From the NCBI RefSeq assembly GCF_000717915.1, contig NZ_JOCX01000010.1:1-64000 (forward strand): a stretch of 64,000 bases of DNA. The letters run 5' to 3'. The notes under the pieces were generated by a model. It worked only from the letters and a program-made list of their open reading frames with translations. It ran no database searches and was not told where the DNA came from. Made by a program: the position numbers and the translations under genes. Below are positions 50,820 to 59,002 of the stretch, piece by piece (within the stretch, counting starts at the first letter, position 1; every line of letters begins with the position of its first letter). Source of the stretch: Streptomyces sp. NRRL S-244 (GTDB taxonomy: Bacteria > Actinomycetota > Actinomycetes > Streptomycetales > Streptomycetaceae).

Positions 50820-50834
50820 CTGACTACGCGTCAG
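50820..50834. promoter_or_regulatory. Palindromic operator 2, acyl-CoA synthetase operon (one mismatch)
   Basis: CTGACTACGCGTCAG. It is 24 bp centre-to-centre from operator 1, ending 35 nt before the ATG. It carries the same G-to-T change as the operator at 31964. Confidence 0.8.
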
Positions 50835-50869
50835 TTATTGAGGTTCATCGAGCAGGAGCGGGCGGAACG

Positions 50870-53110
50870 ATGCTTGGATCTACTCACGGCACCCTCACCA
50901 CCGACTTCCGCGCACGTGTCGAGGCCTGCGGGGAGACCCCCAGGACGGCCGTCCACTCCACGGCGGCGCCGTCCGCCGCGGACGCGGTCGCGGTCGCGGT
51001 GGACGTCAGCGGACGGCCCCTGCACGCCGATGTCCCCGACCTCGACCGGTTCTTCCGGCCCGAGTCCGTGGCCGTCATCGGCGCCTCCGACGCCGAAGGC
51101 AGACCGAACACCGGAATCACCCGCCAGCTCATCGCCTGGGCGGAGCGCGTCGGCGCCCGGATCCACCCCGTGCACCCCACCCGCCCCAGCGTCTTCGGGC
51201 TGGCCTGCCACGCGTCCGTGGCCGACCTGCCCGAGCAGGTGGACCTCGCCGTCCTCCTCGTCGGCGATCCGCTGCCGGTGATCGAGGAACTGGCCGAGGC
51301 CAAGGTGAAGTTCGCCGTCGCCTTCGCCTCCGGCTTCGCCGAGACCGGCGACGCGGGCGCCGCCGCCCAGGAGCGGCTCGCCGCCGCCGTCCGGCGGTCG
51401 GGCCTGCGCCTGCTCGGCCCCAACACCAATCTCAACGCCTTCGAGGAGTTCCGCGAGGACCTCGACGGCCCGGCGATCGCGCTGATCACCCAGTCCGGCC
51501 ACCAGGGCCGACCCGTCTACACCCTCCAGGAGCTGGGCATCCGGCTCTCCCACTGGGCCCCCACGGGCAACGAGGCCGACCTCGAGACCTCCGACTTCAT
51601 CTCCTACTTCGCCGAGCGGCCCGAGGTCGGCGCCATCGCCTGCTACGTCGAGGGCCTCAAGGACGGCCGCCAGTTCCTCCTGGCAGCCGACCGGGCCGCC
51701 CGCAACGGCGTCCCCGTCGTCGCCGTCAAGGTCGGCCGCACCGAGACCGGCGCCCGCATGGCCGCCTCCCACACCGGGAAGCTGACCGGGGCCGACACCG
51801 TCGTCGACGCCGCGATGCGCCAGTTCGGCGTCATCCGCGTCGACGGGCTGGACGAGCTCCAGGACACCGCCGCCCTCCTCGCCCGGGCCCGCAAACCGCT
51901 GGCCGACGGGGTCGTCGTGTACTCCATCTCCGGCGGCACCGGGGCCCACTTCTCCGACCTGGCGACCGAGGCCGGGCTCAGCCTGCCCACCCTCTCCCGG
52001 GCCAAGCAGGACGAGCTCCACCAGTGGATACCGCCGTACCTGAACGTCGCCAACCCCGTCGACAACGGCGGCCACCCGGTCGGCGACTGGCGCGGCCGCA
52101 AGATCATCGACGCGATCCTCGCCGACCCGTCGGTGGGCGTGCTGATCTGCCCGATCACCGGCCCCTTCCCCCCGATGAGCGACAGGCTCGCCCAGGACCT
52201 GGTGGACGCGGCGGAGCAGAGCGACAAGCTGATCTGCGTGATCTGGGGCTCCCCGGTCGGCACCGAGGAGGCCTACCGCACCACCCTGCTCGGCTCCTCC
52301 CGCGTGGCCACGTTCCGTACGTTCGGCAACTGCATCACCGCCGTCCGCGCCTACCTCGGCCACCACCGGTTCACGGCCGCGTACCGCTCCCCCTTCGAGG
52401 ACGCGCCGCGGACCCCGTCCCCCTCGTACCGCAAGGCGCAGGCGCTCATGCGCCCGGGCCAGCAGCTCAGCGAGCACGCGGCGAAGCAGCTGCTGAGGGC
52501 GTACGGGATACGGGTCCCCCGCGAGCAGCTCGTGACCAGCGCGGCGGCCGCGGTACGGGCGGCGGGGCTGGTCGGCTACCCGGTGGTGATGAAGGCCTCG
52601 GGACCGCAGCTCGCGCACAAGACGGAGCTGGGCCTGGTCAAGATCGGCCTGACCTCGGCCAGCCAGATCCGGGACGCGTACCGGGAGCTGACGGACATCG
52701 CCCGCTACGAGAACGTCCCGCTCGACGGCATCCTCGTCTGCCAGATGGTGGAGCGGGGGGTCGAGATGGTCGTCGGCGTCACCCAGGACGACCTCTTCGG
52801 CCCGACGGTGACGGTGGGCCTGGGCGGGGTGCTGGTGGAGGTCCTGCACGACGCGGCGGTCCGCGTCCCGCCGTTCGGCGAGGACCAGGCCCGGGCGATG
52901 CTGGCCGAACTGCGCGGGCACGCCCTGCTGGAGGGCGTACGGGGCGCCCCGCCGGCGGACGTGGACGCGCTGGTGGAGGTCGTGCTGCGGGTCCAGCGGA
53001 TGGCGCTGGAACTGGGCGGCGTCCTGTCGGAACTGGACGTCAACCCGTTGATGGTCCTTCCGCGGGGGCAGGGGGCGGTGGCGCTGGACGCGCTCGCCAT
53101 CTGCCGCTGA
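50870..53110 (+). CDS. NDP-forming acyl-CoA synthetase (acetate-CoA ligase family)
   Basis: A 746-residue single-chain NDP-forming acyl-CoA synthetase. CoA-binding domain (ESVAVIGASDAEGRPNTGI from about residue 63), ligase-CoA domain with the phospho-His in ASHTGKLTGAD near residue 301, and a C-terminal ATP-grasp domain (SEHAAKQLLRAYGIRVPREQ in outline, GYPVVMKASGPQLAHKTELG, ELDVNPLMV). It converts an acid, CoA and ATP to acyl-CoA, ADP and phosphate. The N-terminal 55 residues are extra and Ala-rich. It carries two tandem operators and is followed by an enoyl-CoA hydratase, 83 nt downstream, probably in the same operon. Confidence 0.9.
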   Translation: MLGSTHGTLTTDFRARVEACGETPRTAVHSTAAPSAADAVAVAVDVSGRPLHADVPDLDRFFRPESVAVIGASDAEGRPNTGITRQLIAWAERVGARIHPVHPTRPSVFGLACHASVADLPEQVDLAVLLVGDPLPVIEELAEAKVKFAVAFASGFAETGDAGAAAQERLAAAVRRSGLRLLGPNTNLNAFEEFREDLDGPAIALITQSGHQGRPVYTLQELGIRLSHWAPTGNEADLETSDFISYFAERPEVGAIACYVEGLKDGRQFLLAADRAARNGVPVVAVKVGRTETGARMAASHTGKLTGADTVVDAAMRQFGVIRVDGLDELQDTAALLARARKPLADGVVVYSISGGTGAHFSDLATEAGLSLPTLSRAKQDELHQWIPPYLNVANPVDNGGHPVGDWRGRKIIDAILADPSVGVLICPITGPFPPMSDRLAQDLVDAAEQSDKLICVIWGSPVGTEEAYRTTLLGSSRVATFRTFGNCITAVRAYLGHHRFTAAYRSPFEDAPRTPSPSYRKAQALMRPGQQLSEHAAKQLLRAYGIRVPREQLVTSAAAAVRAAGLVGYPVVMKASGPQLAHKTELGLVKIGLTSASQIRDAYRELTDIARYENVPLDGILVCQMVERGVEMVVGVTQDDLFGPTVTVGLGGVLVEVLHDAAVRVPPFGEDQARAMLAELRGHALLEGVRGAPPADVDALVEVVLRVQRMALELGGVLSELDVNPLMVLPRGQGAVALDALAICR

Positions 53111-53193
53111 GCTCCCGCTGCACGGGGCTCCCCTCTCCCCGCAGCGGCCACCCGCACCCGCCCACCACCCCACCCCGAAGGGGAGTCCGGCCC

Positions 53194-53997
53194 ATGACCG
53201 AAGAAGTCCTGCACCGCATCGAGAGCGGCGTCTCCTGGATCACCCTCAACCGGCCGGAGGCCATGAACGCGGTCACCTGGGACCAGCGCGAGCGCGTCAT
53301 CGGGCTGCTCGGCGAGGCCTCCGCCGACCCCGGCGTGCGGGCCGTCGTCGTCACCGCCACCGGCAAGGGCTTCTGCGCGGGCGCCGACCTGCGCGGCTCA
53401 CCCTCTACGGGCGGCGGCGCCGGCGGCGAGCGCATCGCCGGCGACGTCGCCCGCATGATCCGGCTCGGCGCGCAGCGCCTGATCACCGCGGTGCTCGACT
53501 GCGAGAAGCCGGTCCTCGCCGCCGTCAACGGCACGGCCGCCGGCATCGGCGCCCACCTCGCCCTCGCCTGCGACCTCGTCATCGCCGCCGAATCGGCCCG
53601 CTTCATCGAGGTGTTCGTACGCCGCGGCCTGGTCCCCGACGGCGGCGGCGCGTACCTGCTCCCGCGCCTCGTCGGCCCGCAGAAGGCCAAGGAGCTGATG
53701 TTCTTCGGCGACGCCGTCCCGGCGGCCGAGGCCGAGCGGCTCGGCCTGGTCAACCGGGTGGTCCCGGGCGAGGAGTTGGAGGCCACCGCCCGGGAGTGGG
53801 CGGAGCGCCTCGCGCAGGGCCCGACCCGCGCCCTCGCCCTGACCAAGCAGCTGGTCAACGCCTCCCTGGACGGCGGCCGGGCGGCCGCGCTGGCCGCCGA
53901 GGCCACCGCACAGGAGATCAACATGACCACCGCCGACGCGAACGAGGGCGTGGCGAGCTTCGTGGAACGCCGCTCGCCCAAGTACCTCGGGCGGTAG
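53194..53997 (+). CDS. Enoyl-CoA hydratase/isomerase family protein
   Basis: A 267-residue crotonase-fold enzyme. SWITLNRPEAMNAVTWDQRE, oxyanion-hole GKGFCAGADLRG, VLAAVNGTAAGIGAHLALACDL and the glutamate-bearing stretch RFIEVFVRRGLVPDGGGAYLLPRLVG are all present; the last includes the position of the second catalytic acid as Asp. It fits a hydratase or isomerase of a beta-oxidation-type pathway. Its ATG follows a GGGGAG at 10 nt. It lies downstream of the NDP-forming synthetase and should be co-regulated. Confidence 0.92.
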   Translation: MTEEVLHRIESGVSWITLNRPEAMNAVTWDQRERVIGLLGEASADPGVRAVVVTATGKGFCAGADLRGSPSTGGGAGGERIAGDVARMIRLGAQRLITAVLDCEKPVLAAVNGTAAGIGAHLALACDLVIAAESARFIEVFVRRGLVPDGGGAYLLPRLVGPQKAKELMFFGDAVPAAEAERLGLVNRVVPGEELEATAREWAERLAQGPTRALALTKQLVNASLDGGRAAALAAEATAQEINMTTADANEGVASFVERRSPKYLGR

Positions 53998-54013
53998 CCG
54001 CCAACCGGCGGCT
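53996..54013. terminator. Bidirectional terminator
   Basis: AGCCGCC (53996-54002) and GGCGGCT (54007-54013) with an AACC loop lie between the convergent hydratase and VOC genes, overlapping the two stop codons. Confidence 0.6.
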
Positions 54014-54807
54014 CACATCATGGGGTTCGGCTTCAGCAGGGCGAACACGGCGCCGGACGGGTCGGCCGCCCACGCGATCCGGCCGACGTCGGGCACGTCC
54101 GCCGCCTGCATGAGCACCGACCCGCCGTTCCCGCTCGCGGCGGCGACGGTGGCGTCGACGTCCGCGACGTTGAAGTACGGCACCCAGCGCGGCTTCTCGA
54201 CCCCGTCGCCGCCCGCGCCGTCGCCCATCGGCGCGATCCCGCCGAACGAGGTCTGCTGCTGGTCGCCGTCCTTCAGGCTCAGCACGCGGTAGGTCATCCC
54301 GGGCGCCTCCATGTCCTGGCTGCGCCAGCCGAAGACGCCGTTGTAGAAGGTGATGGCCGCGGCCGGGTCGGGTACGTGCAGCTCCGCCCACACCAGGGCG
54401 TTCTCCTCGGAGACCAGCCCCAGCCCGGCGGTCTTCCCGGGCTGCCAGAGCGCGAACTCGGCGCCCTGCGGGTCGGTGGCCTGCGCGAGCCAGCCCTCGC
54501 CCATGACGTCCATGGGCTCCGTGCGGATCTCCCCGCCGCCGGCCTTCACGGCCGAGACGGTGTCCTGGATGTCGTCGGCCTTGAAGTGGATCATCCAGGC
54601 GGAACGCGCGCCCTCCTCGGTGAGCGGCCCGAGCGCGGCGACGGTCTTCCCGTCCACCTGGAAGAACCCGTACCCGCCGGCGTCGGGCCCGGCCGAGATG
54701 AACTGCCAGCCGAAGACGGCGCTGTAGAACGCGGCGGCGCCGTCGGTGTCGGGGCTGCCGAGGTCGAGCCAGACGGGCGATCCGAGACGGAAGTCGGTGC
54801 CGAGCAT
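54013..54807 (-). CDS. VOC-family protein (two glyoxalase-like modules, paralogue 2)
   Basis: A 264-residue double-VOC protein. Module 1 begins GSPVWLDLGSPDTDGAAAFYSAVFGW and ends GAEFALWQPG. Module 2 runs from LVWAELHVPDPAAAITFYNGVFGW to GAVFALLKPN. It is clearly paralogous to the proteins at 40897-41700 and 61059-61865. Such proteins are often annotated as glyoxalases or hydroxylases, but substrate is unknown. The ATG lies behind a strong AGGAGGA. No operator of the regulon motif is upstream. Confidence 0.88.
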   Translation of the reverse strand: MLGTDFRLGSPVWLDLGSPDTDGAAAFYSAVFGWQFISAGPDAGGYGFFQVDGKTVAALGPLTEEGARSAWMIHFKADDIQDTVSAVKAGGGEIRTEPMDVMGEGWLAQATDPQGAEFALWQPGKTAGLGLVSEENALVWAELHVPDPAAAITFYNGVFGWRSQDMEAPGMTYRVLSLKDGDQQQTSFGGIAPMGDGAGGDGVEKPRWVPYFNVADVDATVAAASGNGGSVLMQAADVPDVGRIAWAADPSGAVFALLKPNPMM

Positions 54808-54946
54808 GGGAGTCCTCCTGGGGGACGGGTGGATCGGGCCGGGGGCCACGATGCCCACCTCCCGCGGGGCTGTCCGCCGTACGGGTCCCGGCGGGGCGAT
54901 GGATTCACCCGTACGGGCGAAAGGGCGCAGCTCCGCCCGGCCCGCG

Positions 54947-55849
54947 CTACACGCGGTGCAGGGTGACGGCGTACCGCGGGTGGAGGTCGTCCGGATCCCC
55001 GAGGACGCAGAACAGCTCGGGCCGTTCGGCCGTGCCGGCCACCTGCAAGGCGTCCAGGCGGCCACAGCCCTCGATCGTGAGCGTGACCCGGTCCCGCACC
55101 CCGCCGGACCCCGGCCGGCCGCGCTCGGGCCGCGGCTCGTACGTCCACGTCCCGGTCCCCGAGCACGCGTCCCACACCGCGGCGTTCGGATCGGCCAGCC
55201 GCATGCCATCGGCCACCGCCTCGCCGTTCGCCCCCAGCCGCAGCCGTCGCGCGCCCCCGTCGCCGATCCACTGCCCGACGTACTGCTCCCGCTCCAGCCG
55301 GGGCGGCTCGTACGCCCCGAAGCCGGTCCGCTCCTGGAGGAACGCGCCGACCGCGCAGAGGAGCAGGGCGATCCCGGTGACGGCGCCGACCTTGGCCGCC
55401 ATCCCGGTCCACCCCAGCGACCGGTGGTGCGCGTACGAGGCGGCCACCACCGGGAGCACCCCAGGGCCCGCGATCCACAGCGCCGTCCAGCCGTACGGCA
55501 GGTCCCAGCCCGCACTGGCCCACCCGGCGTAGGCCGCGGCGATCGCGGCGGCCCAGAGCGCCGCCCACCACCGGCTTCCCAGGGCCCGCGTCAGCGCCAT
55601 CACCGGCAGCACGAACAGCACCCGGTGCAGGTACGCCGCCAGGACCACCGCGACGAGCAGCGCGGGAATCGCGCCGAAGACACCGGGGTCGATGCCGATG
55701 CCGTGGTCGTCGCGCATGCCGGAGGTGGCGAGGAAGACCGCTCCGGCCACGACGCACTGCGCCATGAAGGCCAGCTCCGACCCGGTCGCCAGGCGCGACC
55801 ACCTCCCGCCCCGCACGGCCGGCCCCGCGTGCACCTCTGGCAACGCCAT
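54947..55849 (-). CDS. Polytopic membrane protein with C-terminal lipocalin-like domain
   Basis: A 300-residue protein with about five membrane helices in residues 20-180 (for example GAIPALLVAVVLAAYLHRVLF and WAAALWAAAIAAAYAGWASAG in outline). A soluble C-terminal domain follows with EQYVGQWIGDGGARRLRLGANGEAVADG and a cysteine pair, which looks like a small beta-barrel for binding a ligand. No family recognised with confidence. A perfect 16-bp palindrome (ATTGAACATGTTCAAT, 55869-55884) lies 19 nt upstream of the ATG and should be an operator. Confidence 0.75.
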   Translation of the reverse strand: MALPEVHAGPAVRGGRWSRLATGSELAFMAQCVVAGAVFLATSGMRDDHGIGIDPGVFGAIPALLVAVVLAAYLHRVLFVLPVMALTRALGSRWWAALWAAAIAAAYAGWASAGWDLPYGWTALWIAGPGVLPVVAASYAHHRSLGWTGMAAKVGAVTGIALLLCAVGAFLQERTGFGAYEPPRLEREQYVGQWIGDGGARRLRLGANGEAVADGMRLADPNAAVWDACSGTGTWTYEPRPERGRPGSGGVRDRVTLTIEGCGRLDALQVAGTAERPELFCVLGDPDDLHPRYAVTLHRV

Positions 55850-55868
55850 GACCCCCACCCCCACAACA

Positions 55869-55884
55869 ATTGAACATGTTCAAT
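55869..55884. promoter_or_regulatory. Perfect 16-bp palindrome upstream of the membrane protein gene
   Basis: ATTGAACATGTTCAAT, a perfect dyad in GC-rich DNA, 19 nt before the start at 55849. It is distinct from the CTGACGnnnCGTCAG motif and suggests a second dimeric repressor. Confidence 0.75.
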
Positions 55885-55941
55885 CGATGAGGACGATACA
55901 CCCTCCCCTTTTCCGAGTCACCCGCCCGCACCCCTTCCTAT

Positions 55942-55956
55942 CTGACGATCCGTCAG
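55942..55956. promoter_or_regulatory. Palindromic operator, flavin reductase (perfect)
   Basis: CTGACGATCCGTCAG ends 17 nt before the ATG at 55974. It is 57 bp from the ATTGAACATGTTCAAT palindrome of the divergent gene. Confidence 0.85.
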
Positions 55957-55973
55957 CTTCAATCGGCGGTGTG

Positions 55974-56639
55974 ATGGGACACGCAGGGATGGCGGCCACC
56001 GTCGTCCGATACCTCAGGTCAGTCGGCTCCCCCACCTCCGCCCCGTCGGAGCAGGACCCGGACGCCGGCCACGTCGACGCGCTGCCGCGCCCCGATCTGC
56101 GGGCCGTCGGCGACGACGAGCGTGCACCCGTCAGCCCCGCCGAGTTCCGGGCCGTGCTCGGGAACTTCGCCAGCGGGGTCACCGTCATCACCTCCCCGGC
56201 CGGGGAGGGCGAGGACGGCCCGGCCGGATTCGCCTGCCAGTCCTTCGCTTCGCTGTCGCTCGACCCGCCGCTGGTCACGTTCATGGTGGCCCGTACGTCG
56301 ACCACCTGGCCGCGGATCGCCCGCGCCGGGGTGTTCTGCGTCAACATCCTGGGCGCCGAGCAGGGCGGGCTGTGCCGGGCCTTCGCCGTCAGCGGCGCCG
56401 ACAAGTTCGCCGGGGTCGCGCACACCCCCGCCCCCGTGACCGGGTCACCGCAGCTCGACGCCGTGCCCGCCTGGATCGACTGCCGCATCCACGCCGTGCA
56501 CACCGGCGGGGACCACCTGATCGTGGTCGGCCGGGTCGAGGCCATGGGCGCCGCCGGGGAGGACGGCCCGCTCCTCTTCCACAAGGGCCGCTTCGGCCGC
56601 CTGGCCGACCCCGCCGACCCCGCCGGCCTCGCCGACTGA
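55974..56639 (+). CDS. Flavin reductase (HpaC/HsaB-like)
   Basis: A 221-residue protein. After about 55 variable residues it has the flavin reductase core: SPAEFRAVLGNFASGVTVITS, GFACQSFASLSLDPPLVTFMV in outline, VFCVNILGAEQ and the C-terminal HLIVVGRVEAM with FHKGRFGRL. The family supplies reduced FMN to two-component oxygenases, such as HsaB in steroid degradation. LLM or acyl-CoA-dehydrogenase-like oxygenases in the regulon are possible partners. ATG 55974 is preferred, but GTG 55971 and ATG 55989 are possible. A perfect operator lies directly upstream. Confidence 0.88.
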   Translation: MGHAGMAATVVRYLRSVGSPTSAPSEQDPDAGHVDALPRPDLRAVGDDERAPVSPAEFRAVLGNFASGVTVITSPAGEGEDGPAGFACQSFASLSLDPPLVTFMVARTSTTWPRIARAGVFCVNILGAEQGGLCRAFAVSGADKFAGVAHTPAPVTGSPQLDAVPAWIDCRIHAVHTGGDHLIVVGRVEAMGAAGEDGPLLFHKGRFGRLADPADPAGLAD

Positions 56640-56675
56640 ACCGGCCCCACGGCCGCAGGCCGCACGGCCGGTTCA

Positions 56676-56689
56676 GCCGCCAAGGCGGC
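56676..56689. terminator. Short hairpin between flavin reductase and alcohol dehydrogenase genes
   Basis: GCCGCC and GGCGGC with a 2-nt centre, flanked by further GGCCG/CGGCC dyads, between convergent genes. Confidence 0.4.
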
Positions 56690-56697
56690 CGGACCGG

Positions 56698-57765
56698 TCA
56701 GAACGTGAGCACGCCCCGCGCCACCCGCCCGTGCCGGGCGTCGTCCACGGCCTTCGCGAAGTCCTCGATCGGGTAAGTCTCCGTGACGAGTTCGTCGAGC
56801 AGCAGCCTGCCCTGCCGGTAGAGCTCCGCGTACAGGGCGATGTCCCGCTGGGGGCGGGAGGAGCCGTACCGGCAGCCCATGATGGTCTTGTCCAGGTACA
56901 TGGACGAGACCGTGAACGACGCCTCCTCCTTGAACCCCGGGACCCCGAGCAGGATCGCCTGCCCGTGCCGGTCCAGCAGGTCGACGGCCTGGCGGATCAG
57001 CTTGACGTTGCCCACGCACTCGAAGGCGTGGTCCGCGCCCGTCGGGAGGATCTCGCGGACCGCCGCCGAGGAGTCGGGGACGGCCGACGCGTCGATGAAG
57101 TGCGTGGCCCCGAACTGCCGGGCCACGGCCTCCTTCGCCGGGTTCGCATCCACCGCCACGATGGCGCCCGCGCCCGCGATCCGCGCGCCCTGGATCACGT
57201 TCAGCCCGATGCCGCCCGTGCCGATGACGACCACCGACTCGCCGTGGTCGACCCGGGCCCGGTTCAGTACGGCCCCCACGCCGGTCAGGACGCCGCAGCC
57301 GATGAGCGCCGCCGACGTCAGCGGGATGTCGTCCGGGATCTTCACCGCCTGGACGGCCTTGACGATGGTCCGCTCGGCGAAGGCCGAGTTGGACGCGAAC
57401 TGGAACAGCGGCTTCCCGCCCCGCGAGAACGGCTGCCCCGGCATCCCGATCGCCTTGCGGCACATGGTCGGCCGGCCCCGGTCGCAGTCCGCGCAGGCCC
57501 CGCAGTTCGCGAGGGTGGACAGGGAGACGTGATCGCCCGGCGCCACGTGCGTCACACCCGACCCGACCAACTCCACCACCCCCGCGCCCTCGTGCCCCAG
57601 GACCACCGGCGGCGGGAACGGTATCGTCCCGTCGATCACCGACAGGTCGCTGTGGCACAGCCCGGCCGCCGCGATCGCGACCAGCACCTCCCCCGGCCCC
57701 GGATCGCGGATCTCCAGATCCTCGACCACCTGGACCTGCTTGCCGTCGAACACGACGCCTCTCAC
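56698..57765 (-). CDS. Zinc-dependent alcohol dehydrogenase
   Basis: A 355-residue medium-chain alcohol dehydrogenase. Catalytic zinc ligands are in GLCHSDL (Cys37) and LGHEGAG. The structural zinc lobe has CGACADCDRGRPTMC (four Cys). The Rossmann motif is VVVIGTGGIGLNVIQGA near residue 195. It should oxidise an alcohol with NAD or a mycothiol-like adduct. Its GTG start at 57765 overlaps the stop of the acyl-CoA dehydrogenase, so it is the third gene of the SDR/acyl-CoA dehydrogenase/alcohol dehydrogenase operon driven from the operator at 59946. Confidence 0.92.
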   Translation of the reverse strand: MRGVVFDGKQVQVVEDLEIRDPGPGEVLVAIAAAGLCHSDLSVIDGTIPFPPPVVLGHEGAGVVELVGSGVTHVAPGDHVSLSTLANCGACADCDRGRPTMCRKAIGMPGQPFSRGGKPLFQFASNSAFAERTIVKAVQAVKIPDDIPLTSAALIGCGVLTGVGAVLNRARVDHGESVVVIGTGGIGLNVIQGARIAGAGAIVAVDANPAKEAVARQFGATHFIDASAVPDSSAAVREILPTGADHAFECVGNVKLIRQAVDLLDRHGQAILLGVPGFKEEASFTVSSMYLDKTIMGCRYGSSRPQRDIALYAELYRQGRLLLDELVTETYPIEDFAKAVDDARHGRVARGVLTF

Positions 57766-58988
57766 CTGGACTCCTTAGGCAGGCCGAGCACGCGCTCGGC
57801 GATGATGTTCCGCTGGATCTCGTCCGAGCCGCCGTAGATCGTGTCGGCGCGGGTGAACAGGAACAGGCGCTGCTCCTCGTCGAGTCCGAGTTCGTACGGG
57901 GTCCCCGGCGCCCAGTGGGCCGGCCCGGCCGAGGCCCCGGCTCCGCGGACCGCCACCGCCAGCTCGCCGAGCCTCCGGTGCCAGCCTCCCCACAGCAGCT
58001 TGGCCACGCTCGGCGCGCCCGGGTCGTCGGTGGAGCCGAGGGTCCGCAGGGCGTTCCAGCGCATCGTGCGCAGCTCCGCCCACTGCCGTACGAGGCGTTC
58101 GCGCAGCACGGGATCCCCGGCGCCCGAGCCCCCCGAGGACCCCGAGGCCACGTACGCCGCCACCACCCGCTCCAGCTCCGCCGCGAACCCGATCTGCTGG
58201 ACGAGCGTCGAGACCCCGCGTTCCAGGGCGAGCAGCCCCATGGCCACGGTCCAGCCGTTGCCCTCCCCGCCGACGACCTCCTCCGCCACCGCCCCGTCGA
58301 AGAACACCTCGTTGAACTCGCTCGTCCCCGACATCTGGCGGATCGGCCGGACCTCGACCCGCCCCGGCTGGTCCATCCGTACGAGCAGGAACGACAGCCC
58401 GCGGTGGCGCCGCGAGCCGGGCTCGGTCCGGGCCAGGACGAAGCACCAGTCGGCGTCCCGGGCCAGCGAGGTCCAGATCTTCTGCCCGGTGACCCGCAGC
58501 GGCCCGCCGGTTCCGGGACGGGGTTCCCGTACCGCCGTCGTACGGATCCCCGCGAGGTCCGAGCCGGCTCCCGGCTCGCTGTACCCCTGGCACCACAGCT
58601 CCTCGCCGCGCGCGATGCCGGGCAGGAAGCGGTCCCGCTGCTCCCGGGACCCGTACGCGATCAGGGTCGGCGCGAGGAGGTTCTCGCCGATGTGGCCGAC
58701 CCGGCCGGGGGCGCGCAGCGCCGCGTACTCCTCGGCCCAGACGACCTGGCCGGTCAGCGAGAGCCGCTGCTGCCCGTACGCCCCGGACGGCAGCTCCCAG
58801 CCCTGGCCGATCCAGCCGCCCCGGCCCAGCTCGCGCTCCCACGCGCGCCGGGCTTCGACCCCCTCGTGCTCGCTGCCGGGCCCGCCGAGGCCGAGGGCGT
58901 CCGCGTAGGGGCCCACCAGGTGCCCGGTGAGCCATGCGCGGGCGCGGGCGCGCAGCTCCTCGTCCCCGGCCCCGAAGCTGAAGTCCAT
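57762..58988 (-). CDS. Acyl-CoA dehydrogenase (FadE type)
   Basis: A 408-residue acyl-CoA dehydrogenase. FSFGAGDEELRARARAWL, WCQGYSEPGAGSDLAGIRT (flavin and substrate site), GQKIWTSLARDADWCFVLART, FNEVFFDGAVAEEVVG and the C-terminal TIYGGSDEIQRNIIAERVLGLP mark a full-length enzyme of the FadE/alicyclic type. It should introduce a double bond into an acyl-CoA. It starts 14 nt after the SDR stop with GGGAG upstream and overlaps the alcohol dehydrogenase gene. It may pair with the smaller dehydrogenase at 43354-44553. Confidence 0.92.
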   Translation of the reverse strand: MDFSFGAGDEELRARARAWLTGHLVGPYADALGLGGPGSEHEGVEARRAWERELGRGGWIGQGWELPSGAYGQQRLSLTGQVVWAEEYAALRAPGRVGHIGENLLAPTLIAYGSREQRDRFLPGIARGEELWCQGYSEPGAGSDLAGIRTTAVREPRPGTGGPLRVTGQKIWTSLARDADWCFVLARTEPGSRRHRGLSFLLVRMDQPGRVEVRPIRQMSGTSEFNEVFFDGAVAEEVVGGEGNGWTVAMGLLALERGVSTLVQQIGFAAELERVVAAYVASGSSGGSGAGDPVLRERLVRQWAELRTMRWNALRTLGSTDDPGAPSVAKLLWGGWHRRLGELAVAVRGAGASAGPAHWAPGTPYELGLDEEQRLFLFTRADTIYGGSDEIQRNIIAERVLGLPKESR

Positions 58989-59002
58989 GTCGTCCGGGCT
59001 CC

